Below, piece by piece: positions 28,001 to 35,738 of a DNA stretch of 64,000 nucleotides. The notes under the pieces were generated by a model, which saw only the letters and a list, made by a program, of their open reading frames with translations, had not been told where the DNA came from and searched no databases. The stretch spans positions 1 through 64,000 of the forward strand of contig JANJTV010000109.1 of the NCBI GenBank assembly GCA_024710905.1. The letters are read 5' to 3'. Both the position numbers and the translations under genes were made by a program. Positions within the stretch are counted from its first letter, which is position 1. Every line of letters starts with the position of its first letter. Source of the stretch: Anaerolineales bacterium. Lineage in GTDB: Bacteria; Chloroflexota; Anaerolineae; Anaerolineales; Villigracilaceae.

Positions 28001-29461
28001 TGCGACCTGCCCGGCGGCAATATTCACCAGCCGGAATTCTTCCCGATCCAGACCGGCCTCACTCCCCTGCCAATTGGAAAGCTGCAAATAACCCAGGAAG
28101 CGATTGGAACTGACCAATGGCACAAATAAGGTGTCCCGCATGCTGGCGGCCTGGGCCAGGTCTTGCAGCCCCAACTCACCCCAGACCGGGTCTTGCGCTG
28201 CATTACGTGTCTCTAAAATTTCCTGACGGTCTATATATTGAGCCGCCGGGCTATCATTCTTGATGGTTGTACGATACAGGTTGACGAATTGGTTAGAAAG
28301 ACCATGGAAAGGTGAACGCGCTTCCAGCAGATTACGCTGTTGGTCATAGAGCAGGAAGCCCAAGATACCTACATCGAAAAGGCCAACCAGGCTGTTGACC
28401 AATTTCGAGAACAACTCCCCAAACTCATTGGCAGTAGCCGCAGTTTGCGCCAACTGATCCAGCCCGGCCAACTGGGTATTCCAGCGTTCCTGTTTTTCGT
28501 AAATGAGCGCATTCCGAATGGCATAGGCCACCTGGCCCGAGACCAATTTCAGGATGTTCAAATCTTCATTTGAGAAACCATTCGTTGGGGTTACCCCAAC
28601 TTCGATCGTTCCAATCAGGTTCTTTTCCACCAGGAGCGGTACGCCGATATAAGCGCCCATGGGCGGAATATTCACCCCGGTCGGGTCATACGGCACAGCC
28701 GAAAGACGGGTGTTGGCAATATAAAGCTCTTGCTGTTCATCCAGCAGGCGTGATTCATACGCACCAAAATGACTCTGCCCAACTTGTTGCAAGGTGCGGG
28801 CGGTACCCGAAGGGCCGCCCAGGCGGTAAGCCACCAGGCGTTTTTCAAAATTATTCCAAACCTTAATCTCCAGGTAATCTGACGGAACCATCTGTTCAAG
28901 GTTAGACAGGATGGTCTGTAAAACTTTCTTCAGGTCAAGGTTCGATGCAACCGTTTCACTAAAATCTGTGACGGTACGCAGGGCGTTGGGATGCAAGGTC
29001 TCACGGGAATATTCTTCCGTCGTTGCTGCTGACCCAGCCGAGTCAGCGCGCCGCAACGCCACCAGCACAGACGATACCGCGCCTGGTACGTGATAGGAAA
29101 AGGCATCGACAAGCCGCCCATTAACTGAAAAACGCGTCTGACCTTCAGCCGCGCAAATTTCAAGGAATGACTCGCTGGGCCGTACCCGGCGCCCTAGGCG
29201 TTCAATGTTGGGGGTTTCTCCCTCAAAAAGGTCGAACCACTCTCGCCCCACCTCATTTATCTGCATCACCCTTCCACCAGTTTGTACAATCAGGATGGCT
29301 TCTTCGTGGGACTGAATCTGGGAAAACACTTGGCGGGGAGGTTCCTGCACGGCCGGCCGAACCTGTGGCACAACGCGCAATAATAGCCAGACCAGTAAAA
29401 CAAATACCAGTCCGAAGATCAGGAACCCAATCCCCAGGCCGAGCGATTGCCCTTCGATCAT
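22022..29461 (-). CDS. giant multi-GAF/PAS sensor histidine kinase (2479 aa)
   Basis: N-terminal TM, about 11 GAF-like repeats, PAS (AVADGVIVTDPQNHVSFLNASAERIL), H-box FVATVSHELRTPMTSIRGYVD, N-box NLVDNAYNYTP, G-boxes DSGIGIP/GTGLGLPIVK. Confidence 0.95.
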   Translation of the reverse strand: MIEGQSLGLGIGFLIFGLVFVLLVWLLLRVVPQVRPAVQEPPRQVFSQIQSHEEAILIVQTGGRVMQINEVGREWFDLFEGETPNIERLGRRVRPSESFLEICAAEGQTRFSVNGRLVDAFSYHVPGAVSSVLVALRRADSAGSAATTEEYSRETLHPNALRTVTDFSETVASNLDLKKVLQTILSNLEQMVPSDYLEIKVWNNFEKRLVAYRLGGPSGTARTLQQVGQSHFGAYESRLLDEQQELYIANTRLSAVPYDPTGVNIPPMGAYIGVPLLVEKNLIGTIEVGVTPTNGFSNEDLNILKLVSGQVAYAIRNALIYEKQERWNTQLAGLDQLAQTAATANEFGELFSKLVNSLVGLFDVGILGFLLYDQQRNLLEARSPFHGLSNQFVNLYRTTIKNDSPAAQYIDRQEILETRNAAQDPVWGELGLQDLAQAASMRDTLFVPLVSSNRFLGYLQLSNWQGSEAGLDREEFRLVNIAAGQVASIIENALLANQARIRNQRLESMRRIASLVSSEASLDEILRFSVQEIAILLQADQASIFLLDEREGIMRAHVPSLFGVRDSLVESLSQINVRPAAYHVTVAGSQRPFMSGDVSSDRRVFGLYRPLIRGAGSASAIVVPIVMRGRGVGELMLSSTKLNAFTNSDMQLVSTLATQLGIALENAQLTSQTDEQLRRRAEMLTSISRISRELSVTTDIKDLLRIVHEEALRVTRADCGSTVFFEDTREEGEPFKVLMSLGHSVREGFPARANKALEQADVIREQFTEERQPHEGILQALAIPIAYQQETYGFFDLHSKDENGFDEIDIELLRSLSVQAAIALANAFRNRDQQRRAELLNRRTQTLLQLFETSQALRVDQPLEDALHLIANGIVEATPFSIVLISLYDSETGQLNRVTHAGLTDDVWETVSAHPQPWNSVQQLMREDFKIGNLYFIPNDQAPVIPSDVQFITSLAEAASDQPNAWHPDDALIIPIQSTQGEPLGLISVDAPRNGMRPDRSTYESLEVFAVQAALTVSSGGKIKEYKTQIDDLSSEVQRQKSLVQFSQRSLPMLLHKDLEQTISVTNLNQRTRQIRAGLQVIEAISKQVDSNIALQTLGKQLLTSLNMTISMVARNTSEGPRITDTYGNLPRGTNLEALFGQKNPLRTSLQTGETIVAINVDEDENWHDTPFLSALKTKSFICMPVMVNGEPVAAVMGVDTEPMMGLAQDDKQVFYQISRQISIIVQNIQLLGETRQRLSEVNLLLDFSRQLSGLTPQEIVRSLLDSALGALPEAHAGVVLLWNERLEMLVPETASGYADIESVMDINYQRGEGLPGMVFSAGQPRRVEEVNFAVDYNLSAESLLLYRKATGGRLPVSSMLIPVRASDRDLGVMVLDNFNTPSAFNVEDENLLLSLTQQVALALENVRLVQTTQERAGQLQALNTVSAGITTSLQRSELVASLLERMGSIILYDTAILWLREGDVMRVADARGFADTEERKGISVDIKDSALLEEMTRASQPILVGDVSTDARFSSLVEKRNLTWLGVPLLAKGQVIGVIALEKAEANYYVDDEVQLVATFASQAAVALDNANLFEESIRRAADLDERSRRLGLLNKFSSELSGLLNADQVLSLTATHMIQALDAQNGLVILIDQSNQGFLMSVVPEESGNPPIYRAVPEAPLFQEIRQTLSVYSTENIDGDEAVGPLAELLQGAVSLLVLPVASSQNLYLVLIPSAEPRRFSSTEIELARTMGNQAAIALENADLYQSTVATAERLSMLNQASFEVSGKLDPEEVYVAIHEAINRLMPVDAIVITLLDDDTNEIEGVYVHDFGQRINGVRVPYGQGLSGKVIDTGEPILILDAADAESQGGITVGERGTPHSIIAVPMFSGGKAIGALSAQSYMFNAYSDSDLQILGTLANQAIVSIKNGQLFAQTQQLAATLEQRVVERTAELEREQRNTETLLRILTEVSASLDLDRALSRTLALLNEAIGGEQGTILLIHPEDNMLHYRAGYGYVTDVHQGNATLKLKIGEGLAGWVVKNRQSVLVDDLFLDPRWIVSQGSQDHRSAVVAPLTVGEDVIGSIMVFHRHVGYFNEDALEMVKAIGSQVAIAINNAQLYELIRDQAERLGSMLRSQQVEASRQTAILEAVADGVIVTDPQNHVSFLNASAERILSLRSDEMAGKPLENFAGLFGKTTQAWVQAIHNWSENPGDSHAGETYAEQLTLDNGRIIMVNLAPVIWRKEFLGTVSIFRDITHEVEVDRLKSEFVATVSHELRTPMTSIRGYVDVLLMGAAGALNENQTHFLDIVKGNIERLNILVNDLLDISRIEAGRVTLSLQPIDLREVADEVVTDVLRRAEEENKPMQVKISGVKKLPRVLADPERLRQIVGNLVDNAYNYTPANGKINIQIKRSNGTVQMDVQDSGIGIPLEQQDRIFERFFRGEDPLVLATPGTGLGLPIVKQLVEMHQGKIWMTSKGIPGEGSIFSFTLPVDEVEE

Positions 29462-29470
29462 GATTAACCC

Positions 29471-30370
29471 TTAGGCATTGCCCCCAGAGTCCTGGCGGCG
29501 CGCCTCAGCGGCAAGTTCGGTAATCTCACGAATATCGGCAAACCCTTGTTTGGATGGGGACACCACGCCAATCGACAGGGTCATCAACGGCGCTTGTTCC
29601 TGGCCGCCATCTTTCCCGGGGGCAAAAATGAACCCCTGCTGGCGATCCATAAAGTTATAGTGGGTCTTCACATCCTCAGCAAAGCGGGCTTTCAGGCGTT
29701 CGCGAATGGTATCAGCTGCCCCTTCCTGGCTGATGATGACAAAATTATCCCCGCCAGCATGACCAATAAAATCTGTCGATGTGCCCAAATCATCGAGCAC
29801 CTCACCAATCAACATACCGGTAAAGCGCAGAACATCATCCCCGGCCACAAAACCATAAACATCTTTGAACGGTTCAAAACTGTCAATGCGGATGTCCATA
29901 TAGGCCCAGCCTTGCTCACGAATAATTCGGCGCAGCTGTTCTTCGATCAACCTTCCGGCAGGCAACCCGGAGCGTGGATCCGTTAAACTTTCCCGCTCAG
30001 ACCGCCGGATGGCACCCTGCACGCGTAACTTGAGCTCTTCAATATCGAAGGGCTTGGTAATGTAATCATCCGCGCCAAGTTCCAACCCCTGCAGGCGGTC
30101 ACTGCGCTCATCCTTCTGGGTTAGGAAAATGACCGGGATGTGGCTGGTACGGGTATTGGTACGCAATGTCCGGCAGACTTCATATCCGTCAATATCCGGC
30201 AGCATGATATCCAACACAATCAAGTGAGGCAACACCTGACGTGTCTTCTCCAATGCATCCGAACCGCGCATGGCCGTATCCACATCATACCCAAGCCCGC
30301 TAAAGTAAATCTTCAGCATCGTTGAGATATCAATGTCATCTTCTACAACCAGTAGCCGGGCTTTTCCCAT
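29471..30370 (-). CDS. response regulator with degenerate GGDEF domain (GGDNF)
   Basis: Receiver LLVVEDDIDISTML...LIVLDIMLPDIDGYEVC...FLTQK...ITKPF; C-terminal FIGHAGGDNFVIISQE. GGAGG SD supports the start at 30370. Confidence 0.9.
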   Translation of the reverse strand: MGKARLLVVEDDIDISTMLKIYFSGLGYDVDTAMRGSDALEKTRQVLPHLIVLDIMLPDIDGYEVCRTLRTNTRTSHIPVIFLTQKDERSDRLQGLELGADDYITKPFDIEELKLRVQGAIRRSERESLTDPRSGLPAGRLIEEQLRRIIREQGWAYMDIRIDSFEPFKDVYGFVAGDDVLRFTGMLIGEVLDDLGTSTDFIGHAGGDNFVIISQEGAADTIRERLKARFAEDVKTHYNFMDRQQGFIFAPGKDGGQEQAPLMTLSIGVVSPSKQGFADIREITELAAEARRQDSGGNA

Positions 30371-30397
30371 AATAGAGCCTCCGTTCAAAATATTCCA

Positions 30398-31486
30398 TTA
30401 TCTGCGTTTGAGCGCCTTGCGGGCATTCTGTCGCACAAAATCAATTTGGTCTTCCGTTACTTCACGCTCAAAAGAGCGAAAACCACTTAGCCGAAAGCCA
30501 TGCTTTTTGGCAATGGCGGTTATTTCGTCCACCCGCTCGCGCGAGATGTCCTTACCCAGTGTATAGTCTTCAAAGCGGCCTTCCAGTGCCAGGGCCATTG
30601 TTTCGGCCATGCAGGCATAAGATTTGCCCTCCGGGAAGCCAAAGTTAAAGTGAAAATTGACCGGCCCGGGTACATCCACCATGCCGCCATCGACCACAAG
30701 TATATCGTTTCGCGCCGCTGCCACCATTGCAGATACATCGCGAGGCCGGGCAACATCACAAACAACACTACCGGGCTGCAAATGTTCAGGCCTGATGACA
30801 TCATGCACAGCACTCGTCACCGTCAGGGTTAACTGCGCTTTTGAAAGCACATCCATACTGGTACTCACATGCAGGCAAGCCTTCGAGCGCGGGGAAATCC
30901 TTTCCCGCACGGCGTGCAGGGCATCCTCGCGGCGACCTATTAAGTATAACTCACCTACGGCCTCTGCGAGAAGTTCTGCACAAACTTTGCCGATTGTTCC
31001 GCTAGCCCCCACCACAGCCGCAGTTGCCGATTCGAGGGGAATTTCCATCACCCGTGCAGCTTCGATAATTGCATCCACCGCCATCGAGACAGTATAAGAA
31101 TCACCAGTTGTTACAGGCACATCTAGGGAACGGGCAATGGTAATACCGGCATCCCCCACCACCGAAGTAAAGGCCCCCAGCCCTAAAATATTTGCGCCCA
31201 GCCGCTCGGCCAGGCGCCCGGTTTGTATGATCTTGTCGTAGACCATTTTTTCCGGCAGTTCCAGCATACGTTTTGGCGTAAATGGGCAGGCGATGAACCA
31301 GCCTTTTATTTCCTTCCCGGTTGCTGCCGAGGTTATTCCTTCAATTTCAGAGATATATACCGGCGGGAAAAACGTGGAGAAAAAGTTAATCTGGTCTTCG
31401 TTGAGAATACGCCCGAGCAGGGGAAATTTACGGCTGACATCCCTTTTCGGGTCAATCGGGTGAATGATAAATGCAAAAGAATCCAT
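30398..31486 (-). CDS. long-chain acyl-ACP reductase (AAR)-like protein / predicted amino-acid dehydrogenase
   Basis: ITSAATGKEIKGWFIACPFTPKRML, LGLGAFTSVVGDAG, VTTGDSYT, AAVVGASGTIGKVCAELL, KSYACMAETMALALEGRFEDYTLG align with cyanobacterial AAR motifs. Confidence 0.78.
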   Translation of the reverse strand: MDSFAFIIHPIDPKRDVSRKFPLLGRILNEDQINFFSTFFPPVYISEIEGITSAATGKEIKGWFIACPFTPKRMLELPEKMVYDKIIQTGRLAERLGANILGLGAFTSVVGDAGITIARSLDVPVTTGDSYTVSMAVDAIIEAARVMEIPLESATAAVVGASGTIGKVCAELLAEAVGELYLIGRREDALHAVRERISPRSKACLHVSTSMDVLSKAQLTLTVTSAVHDVIRPEHLQPGSVVCDVARPRDVSAMVAAARNDILVVDGGMVDVPGPVNFHFNFGFPEGKSYACMAETMALALEGRFEDYTLGKDISRERVDEITAIAKKHGFRLSGFRSFEREVTEDQIDFVRQNARKALKRR

Positions 31487-31488
31487 AA

Positions 31489-32766
31489 TTACCAAGACTC
31501 AAGGTCTGCCTGCTCCTGGCGGGAATATAAACGCTTGTGCATGGAAGCGTTCTTGAATTTATGATGGTCGCTGTCTTCATAACGAATGTCTTTGTCAATT
31601 ACCCGGCGTTCTTTGGATGCCGCCAGCACAACATCAGACTCAATGGTCCTGGCAGGATAGACGATCATCCCGGAACCCAGGCGGCAGTTATGCCCTACCG
31701 CCCCGCCAAGCACAGGCCGGTTGGAAGGTCGTAACTGGTCGGCCCCATCCAGGGCGCGGATAGGTGCAGGGATTAGGTTGTAATCAGTAAATGTCGAACC
31801 AGCGCCAATGAACGTATTACGCCCCACCACGCACATTTGCAAACAGGTATTTTGCGCAACCATCGAGTTATCCATGATGGTGGTCATAAACAGGGCGGCG
31901 CGGAATGGCAGGAAAGTGCCATCCCCGACCACGGAAAGCATTAATTGCACATCCTGCGAAAGGTTTACATTATTCCCAATAATGCAATTCTCCACTACTG
32001 CGCCGGGACCAATGGTGACGTTATCCCCAATCGTCGTCGGGCCGTGGATAATGGCATGCGGGTCAATAATGCAATTCTTGCCAATCTTGACCAGCGAAGA
32101 GCATTCCAGCAGTTGTTTGCCTTCATAAATTGCCCGGCTCAAAACACCAAGCTTATAACCGAGGTCAATAGCCAGTTGGTTTTCAAAACGCGCGCCGCGT
32201 TTGAACAAACCAAAGATAATATCCACAACAAAGATGTGAACCCATGAATCAATGGCAATTAACGCCCGCAATGGGACCTGGAAGACCAGGTCGCCGCGCT
32301 CGCCAGCCATATAAGACGGCACATGGTAATAGCCAATCTCACGGGCCTGCAGGTCAATCACCAGCGGCTCCACATCCGCCACCGGACCGTTGGGGTAATA
32401 CCACAGGTCAGCCATGTACATATGCCCGGCAGGAGCATAAGATGTAGAGAGTGGCAGGGCATGTTCTCGGAAAGCAGGGTCATCCAAAGTAAACGCTGCC
32501 CGGCAGGGGCGGTTTTTCCTGCGTGCCTGGCGCAAAAATTCCTGGATGTAATGCTCGTCAAAGAAAAGGTTGTCGCGGTAGACCAGCATCGGTTCGCGCA
32601 ATAAAGGCAGCGGCGCGCCTGCCCGAACATCCACTTCGCGGGTGACGTATGGCGCAAGGACATCCCGCTGCCATAGCCAGAGCGGTCGATTCTGGATTCT
32701 TAGATCACGGGCGGCTTCATTGAAAGGGGACAGTTTCCGTGGTGCTTTCAGGATCACTTTTAACAT
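31489..32766 (-). CDS. hexapeptide-repeat (left-handed beta-helix) transferase
   Basis: Hexapeptide repeats IGKNCIIDPHAIIHGPTTIGDNVTIGPGAVVENCIIGNNVNL. Confidence 0.82.
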   Translation of the reverse strand: MLKVILKAPRKLSPFNEAARDLRIQNRPLWLWQRDVLAPYVTREVDVRAGAPLPLLREPMLVYRDNLFFDEHYIQEFLRQARRKNRPCRAAFTLDDPAFREHALPLSTSYAPAGHMYMADLWYYPNGPVADVEPLVIDLQAREIGYYHVPSYMAGERGDLVFQVPLRALIAIDSWVHIFVVDIIFGLFKRGARFENQLAIDLGYKLGVLSRAIYEGKQLLECSSLVKIGKNCIIDPHAIIHGPTTIGDNVTIGPGAVVENCIIGNNVNLSQDVQLMLSVVGDGTFLPFRAALFMTTIMDNSMVAQNTCLQMCVVGRNTFIGAGSTFTDYNLIPAPIRALDGADQLRPSNRPVLGGAVGHNCRLGSGMIVYPARTIESDVVLAASKERRVIDKDIRYEDSDHHKFKNASMHKRLYSRQEQADLESW

Positions 32767-32772
32767 TTTTTA

Positions 32773-33396
32773 CTATCCCATCGGAACTGAATCTATGAGG
32801 ATTGTACAAGTGTTGTCGCCGCAGGCAATACACTGGGTTTCTTCCACGTGGAACAGCTTGCCACCGCTGACCCAGTACAAAGCTTCCTGGAGCAGGCCAA
32901 CAGCCAGGTGACAGGACGGTTCATTTGCCTTGCGCTCCCAGCACAGTGGGCAACGATCAATATGCCAGAGCAATTGCCTATCCAGCATTTCCACGCGGAC
33001 TTGCTGGTCTGTATATTTATTGAATATATCCGCAAATGCGTTCGCGCCAACTTTCAATTTCATCGGTAGCGGCATCATCCGAAAACTGAGTTCAGTCAGG
33101 CCCAGGGCGGGACCAAACTCGCGCAGGCCATGTGAAAAACAGGAACGCCCTGCCCGCATGGCAATGCCTTTGCCGCCGCGCGGGCCGTAGACCTCTTCAA
33201 GGCCAGTTTGTATCTTGCTGACTGCAGAAAAGGGAAAAAGACGCTGTTGATTGTGCGGGGGGTATTCTTGCACCCATTCATTGAGGGCAATGCGATTTAA
33301 TAATGCCCGGACGCTGTTACGGCCAATAATTTCTTCGGTGGCCAGAAGCAAAATCCGCCCCATCAGGTTTGGATAATGGTACATCTCAACAGTCAT
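32773..33396 (-). CDS. V4R (4-vinyl reductase) domain protein
   Basis: C-terminal LLQEALYWVSGGKLFHVEETQCIACGDNTCTILI typical of V4R. Confidence 0.78.
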   Translation of the reverse strand: MTVEMYHYPNLMGRILLLATEEIIGRNSVRALLNRIALNEWVQEYPPHNQQRLFPFSAVSKIQTGLEEVYGPRGGKGIAMRAGRSCFSHGLREFGPALGLTELSFRMMPLPMKLKVGANAFADIFNKYTDQQVRVEMLDRQLLWHIDRCPLCWERKANEPSCHLAVGLLQEALYWVSGGKLFHVEETQCIACGDNTCTILIDSVPMG

Positions 33397-33400
33397 CGCA

Positions 33401-34195
33401 TTACTCGCCCGACTCTTCGTCGAGGAAGTTTTTCAGTTTTTCCATGAAATCTTCAGATGTATCGAGCATGGGGAAGTGTTGCGCCTTCTCCCATCGCACA
33501 ACCTTGGCCGTTGGCACGCCCTGCACCAGCGGCTGCCACTGGCGAGGGTGGACGATATTATCGCGGTCGCCATACATCCCCAACACAGGCACTTTAATCT
33601 GGTTAAGCATGGGGCGCAAATCAGTGCGACGCAAGGATGCAATTGAAAGCAGGAAGGATTCGAGAGTTGTGGCCGACAGGTCGCGATCCATCATCTTCGG
33701 GAAGCGCGGGTCGCTACAGATAAACGGGGAAGCCACACGGATACCGCCCCTGAACGCCCACATCATATTAAACAGCATCATGGCGATAAAATGATAGCCG
33801 GCAAGTTTTAATGGGATGGCAAGCGACGAACCCACAATCGGCGAACCTACCACCACAACTTTGGAAACACGCTGGGGATATTGCAAGGCCACAGACAGGC
33901 TGACCGTACCGCCCATGCTATGCCCAACCAGCGGGGCACTCACAATACCCAACCGATCCATAAATTGGTCTACAAGGCTGACAAAATCCTGAACAGCGTA
34001 AGTTTCACGTTTCTTGCCCGATTCACCAAACCCCCAGAAATCCAAGGCATAGGTGCGATAATAGCGGCCTAAATAAGCCATGGTTTCCTGCCACAACCCC
34101 CACGAGCCAAGCCAGCCGTGAAGGAGGATTACAGGACGCCCACGCCCATAGACTTCATAATGTACTATACCCTGGTCTGTGGTGATGGATGACAC
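33401..34195 (-). CDS. alpha/beta hydrolase (RsbQ/D14-like)
   Basis: GIVHYEVYGRGRPVILLHGWLGSWGLW; nucleophile elbow LVGHSMGGTVSL; GDRDNIV; AQHFPMLD. Confidence 0.9.
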   Translation of the reverse strand: MSSITTDQGIVHYEVYGRGRPVILLHGWLGSWGLWQETMAYLGRYYRTYALDFWGFGESGKKRETYAVQDFVSLVDQFMDRLGIVSAPLVGHSMGGTVSLSVALQYPQRVSKVVVVGSPIVGSSLAIPLKLAGYHFIAMMLFNMMWAFRGGIRVASPFICSDPRFPKMMDRDLSATTLESFLLSIASLRRTDLRPMLNQIKVPVLGMYGDRDNIVHPRQWQPLVQGVPTAKVVRWEKAQHFPMLDTSEDFMEKLKNFLDEESGE

Positions 34196-34229
34196 AACAT
34201 TCGCCGTGGTTCAAAGATGGGGGTGAAAA

Positions 34230-34769
34230 TTACTTGCCGCCTTCCATTTCAGCCAGGATGCTGTACAGCAATTCCAGTAGGACATTCTTTACAGCCGCCT
34301 TATCTGATGCAACGCAGGGCAATAATTTCACTTTTGAGTCGAGCCGCAGGGCATGGCGCATGTCGTCCAATTCCCAGGCGTCGTCACGATCCTGCTTGTT
34401 GGCCGCCACGACATATGGAGTGGGAGCGTACGCACGGAAAGTTTCAAGGATGGAGCGGGCTTCACGGAAAGTTTCCGGGCGGGTGCTGTCGACCATCACA
34501 ATAAAGCCAAGCATCCCTTCCGAGAGAATCTCCCACATGAAGTCAAAGCGTTTCTGGCCAGGGGTACCGAACAGGTACAACACCAGGTCTTCATCCACCG
34601 TGATGCGGCCAAAGTCCATCGCCACCGTAGTGGCCTGTTTGACAGCCTTTTCAGAGTCCGAGCTGATCTTTCGCTCTGTCGAGACAACATCAATTTCGCT
34701 GACAGAACGGATGAATTCCGTTTTGCCAGCACTAAAGGGGCCGGTAACAACCATTTTGACCGTTTGCAT
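34230..34769 (-). CDS. MglA-like small Ras-superfamily GTPase
   Basis: G1 VTGPFSAGKTEFI, G3 LFGTPGQKRFDFMW, G4 VAANKQD. Confidence 0.87.
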   Translation of the reverse strand: MQTVKMVVTGPFSAGKTEFIRSVSEIDVVSTERKISSDSEKAVKQATTVAMDFGRITVDEDLVLYLFGTPGQKRFDFMWEILSEGMLGFIVMVDSTRPETFREARSILETFRAYAPTPYVVAANKQDRDDAWELDDMRHALRLDSKVKLLPCVASDKAAVKNVLLELLYSILAEMEGGK

Positions 34770-34790
34770 AATTCCTCACCCTTGCCAGAT

Positions 34791-35612
34791 TTAGATGGAC
34801 CTGATGCGCGTGATCAAGCGGTTGACCAGCGACTTCTGCTCTTCCTGATCCTTGACCGGCAATGATGGACGTGCCCGTTCGGGCACAGACGCCGCCCCTT
34901 CGGGGCGAACCACTTCCACCAGGCCAGCCTGTATCAGGCCGTAAACAATGCGGCGGATTTCAATATCGCTCATTTTGGAAGCCGAAGCGATCTGCCGCAT
35001 TGTGTTCTTGGGATTAATAAATGAAACCACCCGCCATTCTTCCACGCTCAAATTCATCTTTTGAATGTTGGCACCGGGCCGCTCTGTGAACTTGAGCGCC
35101 ATATCCAGACTGGGGATTTCATCCTGCAATTGCTCCAACTCGCGCAACTGGCGTGAGCCCTCGATAATCAGGTTCTCGAGATCAAGGCGAACATTGATGC
35201 GATCATCTGAAGGCAGGGCTTCGTTGTCAAACCGGAACGAGCCCTCCACCCAGGTAAATAACTTGCGTATCACATCCGTAAAATAGGCCTGCAGGGCATT
35301 CAGCACATCTTCCTGGGTCATGTATCCGGCATTAATCAACATCAAGCCAAGTTCCTTGTCAGAGATCTGCGCTGCACGGGTCTGGATCGCCTTCAACTGC
35401 CCGGTGGTCAGACGATTGGAACGATGTAAAACAGCCGCAAGGCGGCTGTCATCTTGCCCCACCTGGGCATAGGCCAGTTTTCCATCCCGAAACGTAATCC
35501 GGGCCGTATCATTAGGCGCTTCAACAATCAAAGTGCCCGTCTTGCTGGCAAGGTTGATCAAGTTAAGCAACTGCGTGACCGTAAAATCACGCAGGTTACC
35601 TCTTAGCGCCAT
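34791..35612 (-). CDS. DUF4388 (PATAN-like) domain protein
   Basis: MALRGNLRDFTVTQLLNLINLASKTGTLIVEAPNDTARITFRDGKLAYA. Confidence 0.87.
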   Translation of the reverse strand: MALRGNLRDFTVTQLLNLINLASKTGTLIVEAPNDTARITFRDGKLAYAQVGQDDSRLAAVLHRSNRLTTGQLKAIQTRAAQISDKELGLMLINAGYMTQEDVLNALQAYFTDVIRKLFTWVEGSFRFDNEALPSDDRINVRLDLENLIIEGSRQLRELEQLQDEIPSLDMALKFTERPGANIQKMNLSVEEWRVVSFINPKNTMRQIASASKMSDIEIRRIVYGLIQAGLVEVVRPEGAASVPERARPSLPVKDQEEQKSLVNRLITRIRSI

Positions 35613-35659
35613 AAGCTGCCTCGATGAGTCAATTTGTCCGCAAGAAACATATTAAAAGG

Positions 35660-35688
35660 ATTATACATGGTAGGTATGCTCGCGTCAA
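35660..35688 (-). promoter_or_regulatory. sigma70-type promoter at the head of the 10-gene operon
   Basis: Minus strand TTGACG - 17 bp - TATAAT, about 48 bp upstream of the DUF4388 start. Confidence 0.75.
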
Positions 35689-35738
35689 ATAAGTGAAGCA
35701 TGGAATGTATGGCGACTGAAAGGGTCAAATTTGCCTAC

